A stretch of DNA of 64,000 nt from Rhynchospora pubera (Eukaryota; Streptophyta; Magnoliopsida; Poales; Cyperaceae): assembly GCA_028095005.1 (NCBI GenBank), contig CM051463.1, positions 79,403,002-79,467,001 on the forward strand, written 5' to 3'. Below, piece by piece: positions 47,800-58,800 of the stretch. The position numbers and the translations under genes are program-made. Numbering within the stretch: the first letter of the stretch is position 1; the number at the start of each line of letters is the position of its first letter. The notes below the pieces were generated by a model. It ran no database searches, was not told where the DNA came from, and saw only the letters and a list, made by a program, of their open reading frames with translations.

Positions 47800-48114
47800 G
47801 TATAGATTGAAAGGCACTTAGCCATAGTTAAAATAAAATAGTGGTTCAGTACAAACAAACAAAAGAGGGAAAGGGAAAGCGACACCACACTCCACACACC
47901 ACTCCCTGAGTCTATGAACCAGCCACACAACTCCTGTCCACCCAGTAAATATAACAATATTTAATTTATAAATATTAATATTTAATTTCGAAAATAAATG
48001 AAAAAATTTAAAATTTATAAATAGTGTTGTATTATCGGATTCTCAGCACCCGATACAAGCTTGTATCAGATTCCTCGAAGCCGATACTAACTCTACACTA
48101 AATTTTGTTTGATA
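46340..48114. other. Intergenic; partly a duplicate of 54080-54310
   Basis: The segment 47455-47760 is paralogous to 54080-54310 (shared CTCGAATTAATTAAT, GCAAAAAACCAAAAGATGAT and AACAATGACGT tracts). This shows that the tandem duplication holding the dioxygenase reaches this far upstream. A TA-repeat lies at about 47769-47793. No gene seen. Confidence 0.6.
47769..47793. repeat. TA microsatellite
   Basis: About twelve TA units in a row, apparently unrelated to neighbouring elements. Confidence 0.9.
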
Positions 48115-48244
48115 ATCAAGCATTTTATAAATCAATAAATGAAATATTCTGACCTTCATTGTAAAAACAAAAAATTTAGTATGCTGGATTACAATTAAGA
48201 AAACCCATAAAATTACTTTTCATCCCTTTCCTTTATTTTTTAAG

Positions 48245-48372
48245 ACAAATCTGGGTCAAACCTCCCAATTTATTTTTAAAGTAAATGCCTATAAAGACCT
48301 CCCAGTTGCGTTTTGAAACTACAACCTCTCACTTGAGATGCATTGTTCTTTGCCACTAGACCAATGAGAGAG
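48245..48372 (-). repeat. SINE-like element (Au-type layout)
   Basis: On the minus strand there is an A-box-like TGGTCTAGTGGCAAAG, then ATCTCAAGTGAGAGGTTGTA with a B-box-like GGTTGTAGTTTCAAA, then a body with CAACTGGGAGGTC. This resembles tRNA-derived Au-type SINEs. The MITE that follows has been inserted in its 5' end; the sequence CTAGACCAA occurs on both sides of that MITE. Confidence 0.5.
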
Positions 48373-48563
48373 TATCCTCTGGATTTAATACAACCATCCA
48401 GTGGACGTTTTTTGACTCGAGCCGTCCGATTTAATCTTAACGATTAGAATTTTTTGGGCCTATCAATCTTAGTATTATGCACGGGGCATCTATAACCGTT
48501 AAGATTAAATCAGACGACTGAGATCGAAAACCATCCATGGATGACCATCCAGAGGATGCAGTT
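48373..48563. repeat. Foldback MITE, ATCCTCTGG-type ends
   Basis: The ends TATCCTCTGGAT and, reverse-complemented, GCATCCTCTGGATGG are inverted. The arms pair over AGCCGTCCGATTTAATCTTA and its opposed partner near 48490-48510. Same plan as 27709-27905. Confidence 0.75.
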
Positions 48564-49207
48564 TCCTAGACCAAGAGCTAATTCTCATCCATTTCCTTTT
48601 ATTATTATTATTTTTTTATTGGGTGATTTAGATTTATGCCACTGTAAATATTTAAAATTAGAAATATGCCATCGCTAAACGACAAATTATTATTTTGCCA
48701 CTATTATATAATAAAAATTAGTTTTTTTTGCCATCGAACAATTACATGACAATTGTACCCTTTTAATTATGCCACTATAAAACTAAAAAAAATAGTAATA
48801 TGCCATCAATAAAATTATAATTGGTTTTATGCCATTATAAATCATTAACAATTAGTTTTAAGGACCATACTATAATGCTCTTTGTATTCCTGATTATACT
48901 CCACAACAGCAACAAAATTAATTGTGGAATACATAAAATTAAACTATAATACTCTTCTATAAATGATCATGGGAAAAAATGAATTTTTTTTACTGAATAT
49001 ATAAAATTAAGTTATCGCGGATGAACATTTTCTTATGTAAATGATTAAATCACCGAAAGAAGTATATCGTGGAGGAGAAAAAATAATAAATTTCAATATT
49101 CTAGTAATTCCACATATATTATACGAGTAGTATTTTAATGAATAGAAAACTGTGCCAACAATTAATAATCTTGAGATCAGTTATTCCCAAAAATACAATG
49201 AAATTAA
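48564..49207. other. Intergenic, AT-rich
   Basis: Several TATGCC(A)..AT motifs recur (48634-48850), suggesting an old degenerate repeat. No gene. Confidence 0.45.
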
Positions 49208-49593
49208 GGGAGTGGCTAGTGTCAAACATATAGGACACGTACACTTATCCAACGCGATAAAATTTTAATTTTTAAGATTGAAATGGCCGATCCAAACCGT
49301 TCAAATTGTTCTATGTTATAAAATCTTCATGGAGACCAAATTTTATATTTTTTCAAATTTTTTACTATTTTTTTTGGAATTTTTCAATATGCTCAATCTA
49401 AAAAGTTCTGAACCCTTCAATTTTGAAAATTCGAAAAAAATAATTAGAAAATATGAAAAAATATAAAATTTGATTATCAAGGATATTTTAATATAAAGAT
49501 CATATTGAGCGGTTTGGATCGACCGTTTGAAATTTTAATGTGTGACGCTTGAATTGTGTTTGACGTCCTATATGTTTGATTCTAGCATTACTC
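49208..49593. repeat. 386-bp MULE-type MITE, copy 2
   Basis: The left end is GGGAGTGGCTAGTGTCAAAC and the right end, reverse-complemented, is GAGTAATGCTAGAATCAAAC. The perfect 9-bp duplication TGAAATTAA flanks both sides (49199-49207 and 49594-49602). Same length as copy 1 at 10133, with the body in the opposite orientation. Confidence 0.9.
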
Positions 49594-50523
49594 TGAAATT
49601 AATCTCCAGACATACGCTATGATGAAATAATTAGGTCTCGCACCTTGGTATACATATATATTTTCTTGAGCGCCGCGGTTTTTTTTTTTTTGTTTTTTTA
49701 GGGTTTCTTTTTAACAAAGGATAATTTGGTCATTAACAAACATTAATGACATATTTGGTATGACATTTCTAGAATTTAGTATGTTTTTGAAGAAATAGTG
49801 ACATAAAACTAATTTTAGCAATTCTATAATGACATAAATTTAATTAGCAATTTATGAATGACATTTTCCTAATTGACAAAAATCACGATGACATAAAACT
49901 AATTATCTCTTTTTTATTCTGTTCCTTTTGTTTTGGAAATTGGTTAGGACTTAATAAGGAATTAATTTGTGTTGTTTATTTGCTCGATAAATTTTGTATC
50001 TAGTCGTCTCATCTCAGAGGAGTTTCGACCTATCCGTTGTCGATTAGGAAAAAGGAAAAAAAAAAAAAACAACTCCGGATTTTATTAATAATGACTGACA
50101 AGTAAATTCAGAAAACCGAATGTGTCCAGGTGTTGTAAAGGAGTGAACTGGCAGGCTCATTATAATGGTGCTATTCTTTTCTTTTGTGTGTGTGTGTGAA
50201 GGTGGAAGCCCGTAGGTAATGGTGCTGTACAGGATGCTGCGATAGTCTATGATCAAAATCAAAGAATACGAGTGAAAAACTGAATAATGTGGGGTTAACT
50301 TTTTGACAATTGCATTTCCGTGCATATGGCAAGCAAAATCTGGACGAAATTACCAGAGTGATAGGTTTCAGACTTTCAGCCATTCAAGGCCCTAAAAACA
50401 TTCTAAATTTCTAATACCAATTTTGGGCCGAGATAAACTCTTGGAAACTGTCTCATTTACATCTTGCATTAGTTGCATAACTTATTCAGAACAAAAAAAA
50501 AAAAAAGAAAGAAAGAATGCACA
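49594..50523. other. Downstream flank of the intact dioxygenase
   Basis: From about 49925 to 50150 it is paralogous to 42430-42655, the same flank of the broken copy (GTATCTAGTCGTCTCA shared). The stretch 50160-50515 is extra sequence absent from the broken copy and probably inserted. No gene. Confidence 0.6.
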
Positions 50524-52598
50524 TTATTGGATAAGTAGGGCATCAATGTTTCGCTTGCCTTCAGGACCTTGGCCATACCATGAGCTGACAAAATCCCCAT
50601 ACACTACTTCTTTATACTTTGCACGATTTTCTGCTGTTATGAGCGGAGGTGCAGGATGTAATTTACAGACCTTTGATGGGTCATAAAATGTTGCCACTGA
50701 CAAGCGTGCCTTGTTGGCATTTACCAGTGCGCGATGCACTGAGCTCTTATAAGCACCGTTGGTCATAATCTGCAGATAAATTTTTAAGAAATAGTGAGAT
50801 AACTGGTAACAAATGCTGGCAGCTTAAGACCAACAATGTTCACTTGATAGTCAAAATCTGGCCTGTGAATGGTAACATGCCCAAGAAGAAAGAAATGAAA
50901 AGGAACTATTCAAATTTGGAAGAATCTAGGCACTATCTCCGGACGTTAATTGCACCTTTGCAAAGTGGTTATACAATTCACAGCGCAAAATATATGTACA
51001 GCATTGAAATTAGTTATCCAATGCAATTTCTTTTGTAAAGAATACATCCAGTCTAGAGAAGATAAACTGCATCCGTGATTTTTTATGATGACAGAAATAC
51101 AACTCCTTTGCGCTTTCTGATAACAATCATCTATTTATTAGAAGGACAAACTTTGCAACAGGATTGATAAAGATAAAAAAATTTCTACAGTTATCAGATT
51201 ACACAAAATTTCGCTCAACTTAATTTAACAGTTGGGTGTAGTTCGCAAAATTGTCAAAACATTTGGGCACACTAATTATAATGGGTTCAACCCTTGAAGC
51301 TTGAGAACTGTTAGGGAATTACTTTCCAAAGAATCCAAACAACATTAACAGCATCAATTATTGTCAGCATATGACAGTCTGAACAGTCATCCCAAACCAA
51401 ATAACTTGATTTCACTTGGAATGTCTTTTAATGCATCTATGATCAACTTATCAATGATGCAACACTTCCTAGCAAATTGCCCATAATAATAACAAATTAA
51501 TAATAGCCAAGTACCTCGGTCATATCGGCCAAAATAACCACGATTGCATCTTCGAGAGGTTGCACCAGGACCCACTGGTCATCCTTAAGTACCTCCAAGC
51601 CTCCTACATCATCTTGTATCAACAATGTAATTGCTCCCATGTCAGAGTGTGCCTGTAGACCCAATGCAAGGTCAGGCCGGGGGCACGGGGGGTAGAAACT
51701 CACAGTTATGTTTTGATACACGTCCCCAACTGCGTCCTCAATGTATGACGGTGGAAGGTTTAAACTCTGAGAGATGATGGAAAGGAGTCGTTTGGCAAGG
51801 CGTTCCATTTCATTGCTGTACTGGGTGACCACTTCCCTAGGATAATAATGTGTACTAGTAGGGTAAGTTTCTTCTGCTCATTAAAATGTTCAAAACCACA
51901 TTTAAACCACACTATTAATGAAATTAAAAATTGTAACATATATAATTGTTCTTATAATTGAACAGTATATGGGCTACAAAGTTGACACAAAGTAAGAATT
52001 AAGAAATTTTGTATACATGATTTGGTCAATAAATTATGGGACTGGATCAGAAATGAAGCTCAATTGTATCATGTTTAGATAACACAACATCAGAAATTCA
52101 AATTGTTAACCTGTAATTGGGGATAAAATCAGGCCACTTGGCGGGATCTCTCCTGTCCAGTGGCAAAGTATGGTGATCGAAATAATCTCTCCAGTCCAGG
52201 ACGGTGTCATCCCTGGCGAGCATTCTGCTTCCGTAGCCCTGAGCAGCGGGGCCCACGGCCAGGTCGCAACCGAACCTCGTCTTCTGTTCCATGGGGGATT
52301 CGAAGAATTTAACCCCGACCGACCTCATCTCGTTGAGGAGGGAAGGTGGCACGCCGTGGTTGATGACGTGGAAAGCGCCCCATTCGGAGCACGCACGGCG
52401 TACTTGGGGAGCCGGATCGGATGAGGAGAGGTCGATGGTGGGTATGGACGGCCCGGACGGTGCCACGTGGGAGTGGGAGTGGGGTTGGGGGCGGAGAGAG
52501 GGGGGTTGGACGTAGGAGGATGGGAGATTGGCGAGGCCTGATTCGGAGAGGATTTGAACTCTCTGAGGAAGGGGAGGGGGAGGTAAAGCTGCTTCCAT
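50524..52598 (-). CDS. 2-oxoglutarate/Fe(II)-dependent dioxygenase, DOXC class (3 exons, 351 aa)
   Basis: A soluble cytosolic-type oxygenase that couples 2-oxoglutarate decarboxylation to hydroxylation of a small molecule; the substrate is not predictable here. Exons: 52598-52111, 51836-51515, 50769-50524, joined by GT-AG introns with all phases closing. The N-terminal DIOX_N part includes SIPTIDLSSSD, EWGAFHVINHGV and LDWRDYF. The catalytic part includes VSFYPPCPRPDLALGL, the iron ligands His226 and Asp228 (AHSD), His282 (SVHRALVN) and the 2-oxoglutarate-binding Arg292-x-Ser294 (RLSVATF). The C-terminus is NIDALLIQ. Length is normal for the family. The N-terminal VQILSESGLANLPSSYVQPP recalls jasmonate-oxidase and anthocyanidin-synthase-like relatives, but I would not assign either. 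The start ATG 52598 is the first in frame, with a long CT repeat just upstream in the leader. Its broken twin lies at 42654-44861. Confidence 0.95.
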
Positions 52599-52644
52599 GG
52601 TGGTGGGTAGTGAGTGCGAAGGTGAGTGTTTGCGTGTGCGTGTG

Positions 52645-52647
<3 letters not shown>

Positions 52648-52688
<41 letters not shown>
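52648..52688. repeat. GA/CT microsatellite in the dioxygenase leader
   Basis: About twenty GA units (CT on the coding strand), 50-90 bp upstream of the start codon. Long CT tracts in plant 5' leaders can bind BPC/GAGA factors (established knowledge). The broken copy has only GAGAGAGAAG here. Confidence 0.9.
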
Positions 52689-52691
<3 letters not shown>

Positions 52692-52884
52692 GAGGAGGTA
52701 TTTGCGTGTGCGAAGGTATTTGCTTCCATGGTTGATCCGATTATATAAAAATTCTAATTAAATAGCCTATGGGCCCAATATCAAAAAAAAAAAAAATTTC
52801 TAATTAAATGATACTAAATTCGTTCATTTTGATAATAAAAATTTTCAACAAAATGAAATAAAATGAATTCCATGTTAAAAAAAA

Positions 52885-53284
52885 GAGAGTAAGGTTCTAC
52901 TGCCAACATTTTGGTTGCCCCCAAATACCAATATTTTGCTTTTAAGTTATTTTTTCAAATTTTAAAATTCAAACGTCTAATCCAAACCGTTGATCTTATT
53001 TAGTTTAACGAGCGATACGTTTTGTAAATTTTGAAATTTATTTGATGCTTGATCGAATGCTAAAACATGAACGTAATAGGATGAATCTATCATAATTAAC
53101 AAGGTTCGTTTGTTTTTTCTATCTATTGATCGAATATCAAATAAATTCTAAAATTTACAAAACTTATATGAAAACGCATCGCTTGTTAAACTAAATAAGA
53201 TCAACGGTTTGGATTAAATGTTTGAATTTTAAAATTTGAAAAAAATAACTTAATAGCAAAATGTTAGTAGCAGAATTTTGCTCT
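52885..53284. repeat. Foldback element with arms of about 170 bp
   Basis: The left arm (AGTTATTTTTTCAAATTTTA, then CCAAACCGTTGATCTTATTT) is mirrored near 53190-53255. The tips are GAGAGTAAGGTTCTACTGCC and, reverse-complemented, AGAGCAAAATTCTGCTAC. Flanking A runs could be a duplication but are not informative. Possibly MULE-type, like 10133. Confidence 0.75.
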
Positions 53285-53592
53285 AAAAAAATGAGATTTT
53301 GATAAAGAAATTTTTTTTAGTTATGGAATAACAAAGCAAAAGACCATTTTATTCCACTTTATGTAGTCAAACGCACCTGGAATAAAGTTTACATAATAGG
53401 CACAAGTTATAACACCAAATTTGATGGTATAACTATAACTTATGAAAGTGAATCCCACGCACAAGAAAATGAATAAAAAAATAAAATAGCAGTTGTCCTC
53501 CTCTTCATACTCTCATCTACCTCATTAACTTGTGTATAAATATAAGTTAATCCTTTTTCTCCTTATTTCATAAACAAATATTCATTATAAAT
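53285..53592. other. Intergenic, AT-rich
   Basis: No gene or clear repeat apart from the first unit of the duplication that follows (from about 53545). Confidence 0.4.
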
Positions 53593-53897
53593 GGGGCTGT
53601 TTGGATCGCTTAGAAATTTGGAGAATTTTGAAAATTTCTTATTTCTAGACATAAATTTATTGGAAAGTGTGTAACTTTATGAGTTAATCCTTTTTTCTCC
53701 TTATTCCATAAACAAATATTGATTATAAATGGGGCTGTTTGGATCGCTTAGAAATTTAGAGAATTTTGAAAATTTTCTATTTCTAGACATAAATTTATTA
53801 GAAAGTGTGTAACTTTATGAAGAATTTAGATTGTTTATAATAAATTTATGCTTAAAAATAAAAAATTCTCCAAATTTTCACTTCAATCCAAACGGCC
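53593..53897. repeat. MITE with an internal tandem duplication
   Basis: The family ends GGGGCTGTTTGGATCGC (left) and, reverse-complemented, GGCCGTTTGGATTG (right) are present. About 140 bp, including the left end and part of the 5' flank, is repeated (53545-53686 and 53687-53827, TAAATGGGGCTGTTTGG in each). This is a duplicated copy of the 3-bp-duplication MITE family. Confidence 0.8.
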
Positions 53898-54540
53898 GCT
53901 ATATAACTTGACATAAAAACATAAATCTCCTTAACTAATCACATATTCCCCTACCAAACGCCTCCTTTGCCGTCGCCGTCTTAATGAAATTATTTTATGT
54001 TTCGGCAATTTTTAAGTGGGAAATGAAAGGTAAACAGAATTTCTTATTTGGGACTTGGGAGTATACAACTTAATGTTTACCACAACTATTATGCCATATA
54101 TTATGGAGTGGGGAGCAAAGTAGATATGTCAAAGAGCAAATAGAAAAAAGAAAGAAACACGATCGACTTCGCTCGAATTAATTAATTAATAAATATGCAA
54201 AAAACCAAAAGATGATGCGGCTGACCGTCGGCTCTACTTTTCTCTTGATTGAATAATTTGTTTATTTTTTAAATATTATGAACCTAAACAATGACGTGTA
54301 AAACAATACAGCTGATTAAAACAGGTATTGCTTTCCATCATTCCATACATTTTATCATCCTCGCCATTCCCAAATCTTTATTAATTATCTAACATATTTT
54401 TATTAATAAAAAAGTCCAAGGGATGAGATGAAATCATCTCATTCATCCTCATTGCAAATTCAGTATCATCCCATCATCTCATATCTACTCTCAATATATA
54501 ATTCATTGAAATTTCTAACCGTAACATGTAATAACAAAAT
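53898..54540. other. Intergenic; duplicate of 47455-47760 within it
   Basis: The stretch 54080-54310 matches 47455-47760 as noted there, setting the upstream limit of the tandem duplication. No gene. Confidence 0.6.
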
Positions 54541-54800
54541 ATACAAATTCAATATATGTAACTGTTGAAGTTATATATATGACTGTTGAAGTTATACATG
54601 TAACTGTTAAAGTTAATATATATAACTTTTGAAGTTATATATGTACCGTTGAAGTTATATTTATAACTGTTGAAGTTAAAATATGTAGCTGTTGAAGTTA
54701 AAATATGTAGCTGTTGAAGTTATATATGTTGCAGTTGAAGTTATATATGTAGCTGAAGTAGTTAATATAAATAATTGTTGTAATTTGGATACTAATTGTT
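54541..54800. repeat. Minisatellite, unit of about 26-28 bp (GTTGAAGTTATATATGTA)
   Basis: About ten imperfect copies of a unit around ACTGTTGAAGTTATATATGT in a row, with drift to GTAGCTGTTGAAGTTAAAAT. Confidence 0.85.
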
Positions 54801-54904
54801 GTAGTTAATATGAGTAATTGTTATAGCTCAGTGATTAGCACAACTTGTGTGTTGATTGTGCGAATTAAATCTTCTGCATACACTGGTGTATATTACTATT
54901 GAAT

Positions 54905-55062
54905 TTAACGAGAGAAATAGTGGGGACCGAAATATGAAAGGATGAGGAGAAGAAAAATAGTGGGGACCAAAAATAGAAAGGATGGAATGAAGAGCAACAG
55001 TGTGGACCAAAATAGAAAAGAATGAGAGAGAGAGAAATAGTGGGGACCAAAAATATTCCAAA
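54905..55062. repeat. Degenerate tandem repeat, AGTGGGGACC unit
   Basis: Four copies of GAGAAATAGTGGGGACCAAA-like units, each followed by AATAGAAAGGATG(A/G), spaced about 40 bp apart. The unit resembles no element elsewhere in the window. Confidence 0.75.
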
Positions 55063-55711
55063 AATAGAAAAAAATAAAACGTGTTTTCAGTGAGAATGAT
55101 AGAGATGATGGATTTTAGAGCTGATCCTTATCACTCCGGATTAAAACTAATGAAAAATTAATATTGAGTGAAGCAATTTGAGACTGATTTTCATCACTAG
55201 ACAAAACATTTTAAACCAGCCGACTCTCAGTCTCGGACTCCCAAACAGACCAGACATGGTGCTTGATCTAATACTAGTAACTAGTTATCTTAGACTTGGT
55301 CTTCTTCTAGTTTAGTCAATTATTATATATATATATATTTTAATACGGCTGCTATCAACCATAATTAATCATCCGATTATATTTGTATTTATAATTATTG
55401 CTTTTCGTTTTATTATTATTATTATTATTATTACACAAAAACAGAAAAAACAGAGCCAGCTGACTATTTCGCCTTAATTTCGTCACCGTGCAATTTTCGG
55501 CTCCTTGCTCGCCAAGAAAAGAAGGGACTATTTCCGTTTTCCTACTATTACATCCTTAAAAAAAAAAAAAAAAGGTTTCTTCCTTCCCAAACAACTGTAA
55601 TCCATATCAGGATAATCAATTTTGTCGCCCCTTTAATTTGCTTTCCGAAACTAACAAATACGCTCACTCGGGGTCTTCTCCTTCTCTCCTCTCCTCTCCT
55701 CTGAAGAAACA
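55063..55711. promoter_or_regulatory. Upstream region of the ABCE gene
   Basis: The last 170 bp turn GC-richer and pass into a CTTCTCTCCT-type pyrimidine-rich leader directly before the ATG. There is an ATT microsatellite at about 55410-55430. No definite TATA box. Confidence 0.45.
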
Positions 55712-55854
55712 ATGGCGGATCGGTTGACCCGTATAGCAATTGTGAATCCGGATCGGTGCAAGCCTAACAAGTGCGGCCAGCAATGCAAGAGAAACTGCCC
55801 CGTTGTCAGTACAGGTAATCGTTTTTTTCCTTTTCGCAATCTTCTTTTATTTTA

Positions 55855-55890
<36 letters not shown>

Positions 55891-58800
55891 TATTTTCGAC
55901 ATTTGTGAATCGGGCCTATCGATTTGATTCCTTCTACTATCACATTGACGACAACTTCTGAAGCTTTGTACTCTTATATACTTCAATAAAATGGTCTCGT
56001 CTAACAACCAAACAAAATAGTTTCCATATTTCAGTTGAAATTTTGCACATATATCCAGCACAAGTGCAAAATTTCCATTATACCCACAGAATATTAATAC
56101 TTACTTAACAACTGCCCTCTATCAGTACTATAGATGAATCAGCTGAGAGCTCAGGTATACAGTTTAATACCAAAAGCTTTGAGACACATGAAAGTGTTAT
56201 TGTTATAAAGTTTTGTTTTTATGTTACTTTGAAAATTTTCTCTGTGTATTTTTTGGCCAAAATCTGAGTCTTCAATCAAGTACATTATGTAATGCTCTTG
56301 TATTGAGTACCTTCACAAACAATTCTATGTCATGCCAATGATAAAGCCGTAACCCCCTCATAATTTTGTTTTTAATTTGATTACACAGATGACTACATTC
56401 TTAACTTTGTTTTCTATAAAAAGTACAGGATTTTATAACATGATTGACTTTTTGGTTTTATAGGGAAACTTTGCATTGAGGTCAAATCTACATCAAAACT
56501 TGCCTATATTTCGGAAGAACTTTGTACTGGATGTGGCATCTGTGTGAAGGTACCATATCCTTCTTTCCTCCCTTGATAATGACAAGATATGATTTAATTA
56601 ATTTATTTAATTTTTCTGTATATGTAGAAATGCCCATTTGATGCTATTAGAATCATAAATTTACCAAAAGGTTTGGACAAAGACACAACTCACCGCTATG
56701 GGTCAAACAGCTTCAAGTTGCATAGGTATTGCAAATTCCATTGTATCTGTTATGTTGGGTAAAAATTAGAAGCAGAATCTAAACACCATATGTTTTAAAA
56801 GATAACTTATATTTTTTAAACATTTTTCAGGTTGCCAGTTCCAAAACCTGGTCAAGTTCTTGGACTTGTGGGAACAAATGGGATTGGCAAGTCCACTGCA
56901 CTTAAAATCTTGAGTGGGAGATTGAAACCCAATTTGGGACGCTATGAGGTACATCAACTATATGGATTATTGAAATATTTTATTTTAGACGATTAAAATA
57001 AGCTTTAACATGCTACAGTTTTCTTGCATTACATAAAGTCCTGTATGCGATGTCTTTTTAATGCTTTGTACATTAATTTATTCTACTATCTGATACGAAT
57101 GCAAATCCAAATGATAATTTCTTTCATGAGAGGAATTTTTGTGAGGATATTGGGAATTGTCTTTGTAAGTGACTGAATCGAATTGTCTATCATTTAATTT
57201 TTAATTTTCCCTTTTGTAGAATTGCCCTGATTGGCAGGAAATCATAACATACTTTCGTGGGTCCGAGCTTCAAAATTATTTTAAGCTTTTAGTGGAGGAT
57301 AAACTAAAGGTACCTCACCTTTTCACCTGAATTCTGTAATGATTATCTTCCTTTAATTTACTAAATGTTTACATTGTTTATAACCAAGAAATCTTTCTCA
57401 TTTTTGAAAATATCACATACAGATCCTATTTTGAGTTATTTGCAAATAACATCATAATGTTTTAGTTCCATAGAATCTTAATTGTAATCATTTGAAAGTG
57501 GGTGCTTCAGGATGTAAGTTGCTCAGCAATGTTATTTTTGGGGACCATCTTTTAATATAAGTTGCTGGTACAATTAGTCGATTATCATCTCATGATCTGT
57601 CAAAGTACCCATAAGCGGTTTAAAACAGATTTAAACAAAGAGAACAAAATTGACAACTACTACAGGTTGTTATGAAACCACAACATGTTGACCACATCCC
57701 CAAGGCTACACAAGGTAAGGTTGGAGAAATTCTTTCCAGAAAGAATGAGAGAGGAATGATGGATCAACTCTGTGCTGACCTGGAGCTAGGTGAGGTTCTA
57801 GACCGAAATGTACAGGATTTGTCTGGGGGTGAATTGCAGAGGTTTGCTATTGCAGCTGTTGCATTGCAAGATGCAAATGTGTACATGTTTGATGAGCCAT
57901 CAAGCTATCTTGACGTAAAGCAGCGGTTGAAGGCTGCTCAGGTCATACGGTCCCTTCTTGGCCCTAAGAAGTAAGCATTTTTTTTTCCTTTTGATAATTT
58001 GTGAATGCATGAAATGATGTGTTGTCTGTATTAGCCAGGATTTATACTTATCAATTAGATATTGGTTGAAATAAAATATTTCTCATTTCATCAATATTTT
58101 TCATTATCTTCTTTGGAAAGTACTACTGGACCTTAAAATTATGATCTTGAGACGATATTAGTTTGAAAAATCCTTATATGATTTTGTTTATGCTAGTTTT
58201 TTTCACTTTCCACTGTCTATCCAGGAATTACAGTATTTTCTTATTATTCTAACCAGCTATGTGTTAGTTGTGGAGCATGACTTGAGTGTACTTGACTACC
58301 TATCAGACTACACCTGCTGCTTGTATGGCAAACAAGGAGCCTATGGAGTTGTCACACTTCCCTCCTCTGTTCGAGAGGGCATCAACATTTTCTTGGCGGG
58401 GTTTATTCCCACTGAGAATCTCCGTTTTAGAGATGAGTCCCTGACCTTTAAGGTACCTTAATTTGTTTTATTCCTCAGTTTATGGATTTCATCTTGCATG
58501 TTGCTCTTAGCTAGGTTACTGGGTTTGGGTCCAAATTGGCAGTTCTTCATCCACAGGTTGGCTAATACTTGTCAGATTGAATTCTTCAGTTCATGACCAA
58601 TCTAATCAACTGGTTTAGCATCTTTCTTAAATTCTTATGAATAAGATTGAAAGAATAACTGGATAAGGTGTGTTTCCTTGAATAATCTTTGGAATAAGCT
58701 TAGAGCACCTACTGTCAGGTTAATAGGCTGAATTTTAGTACGAATTTCTTGTTCAGGTGTTGATCAGATTGGGATGACCTGAGTTTACTTTTCTATCCAT

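Noticed and set aside
47724..47957. 77-codon minus-strand frame
   Set aside because: It is built on the TA microsatellite and shows no conserved feature.
50423..50686. Plus-strand frame opposite the dioxygenase third exon
   Set aside because: It is the antisense shadow of a confidently modelled exon.
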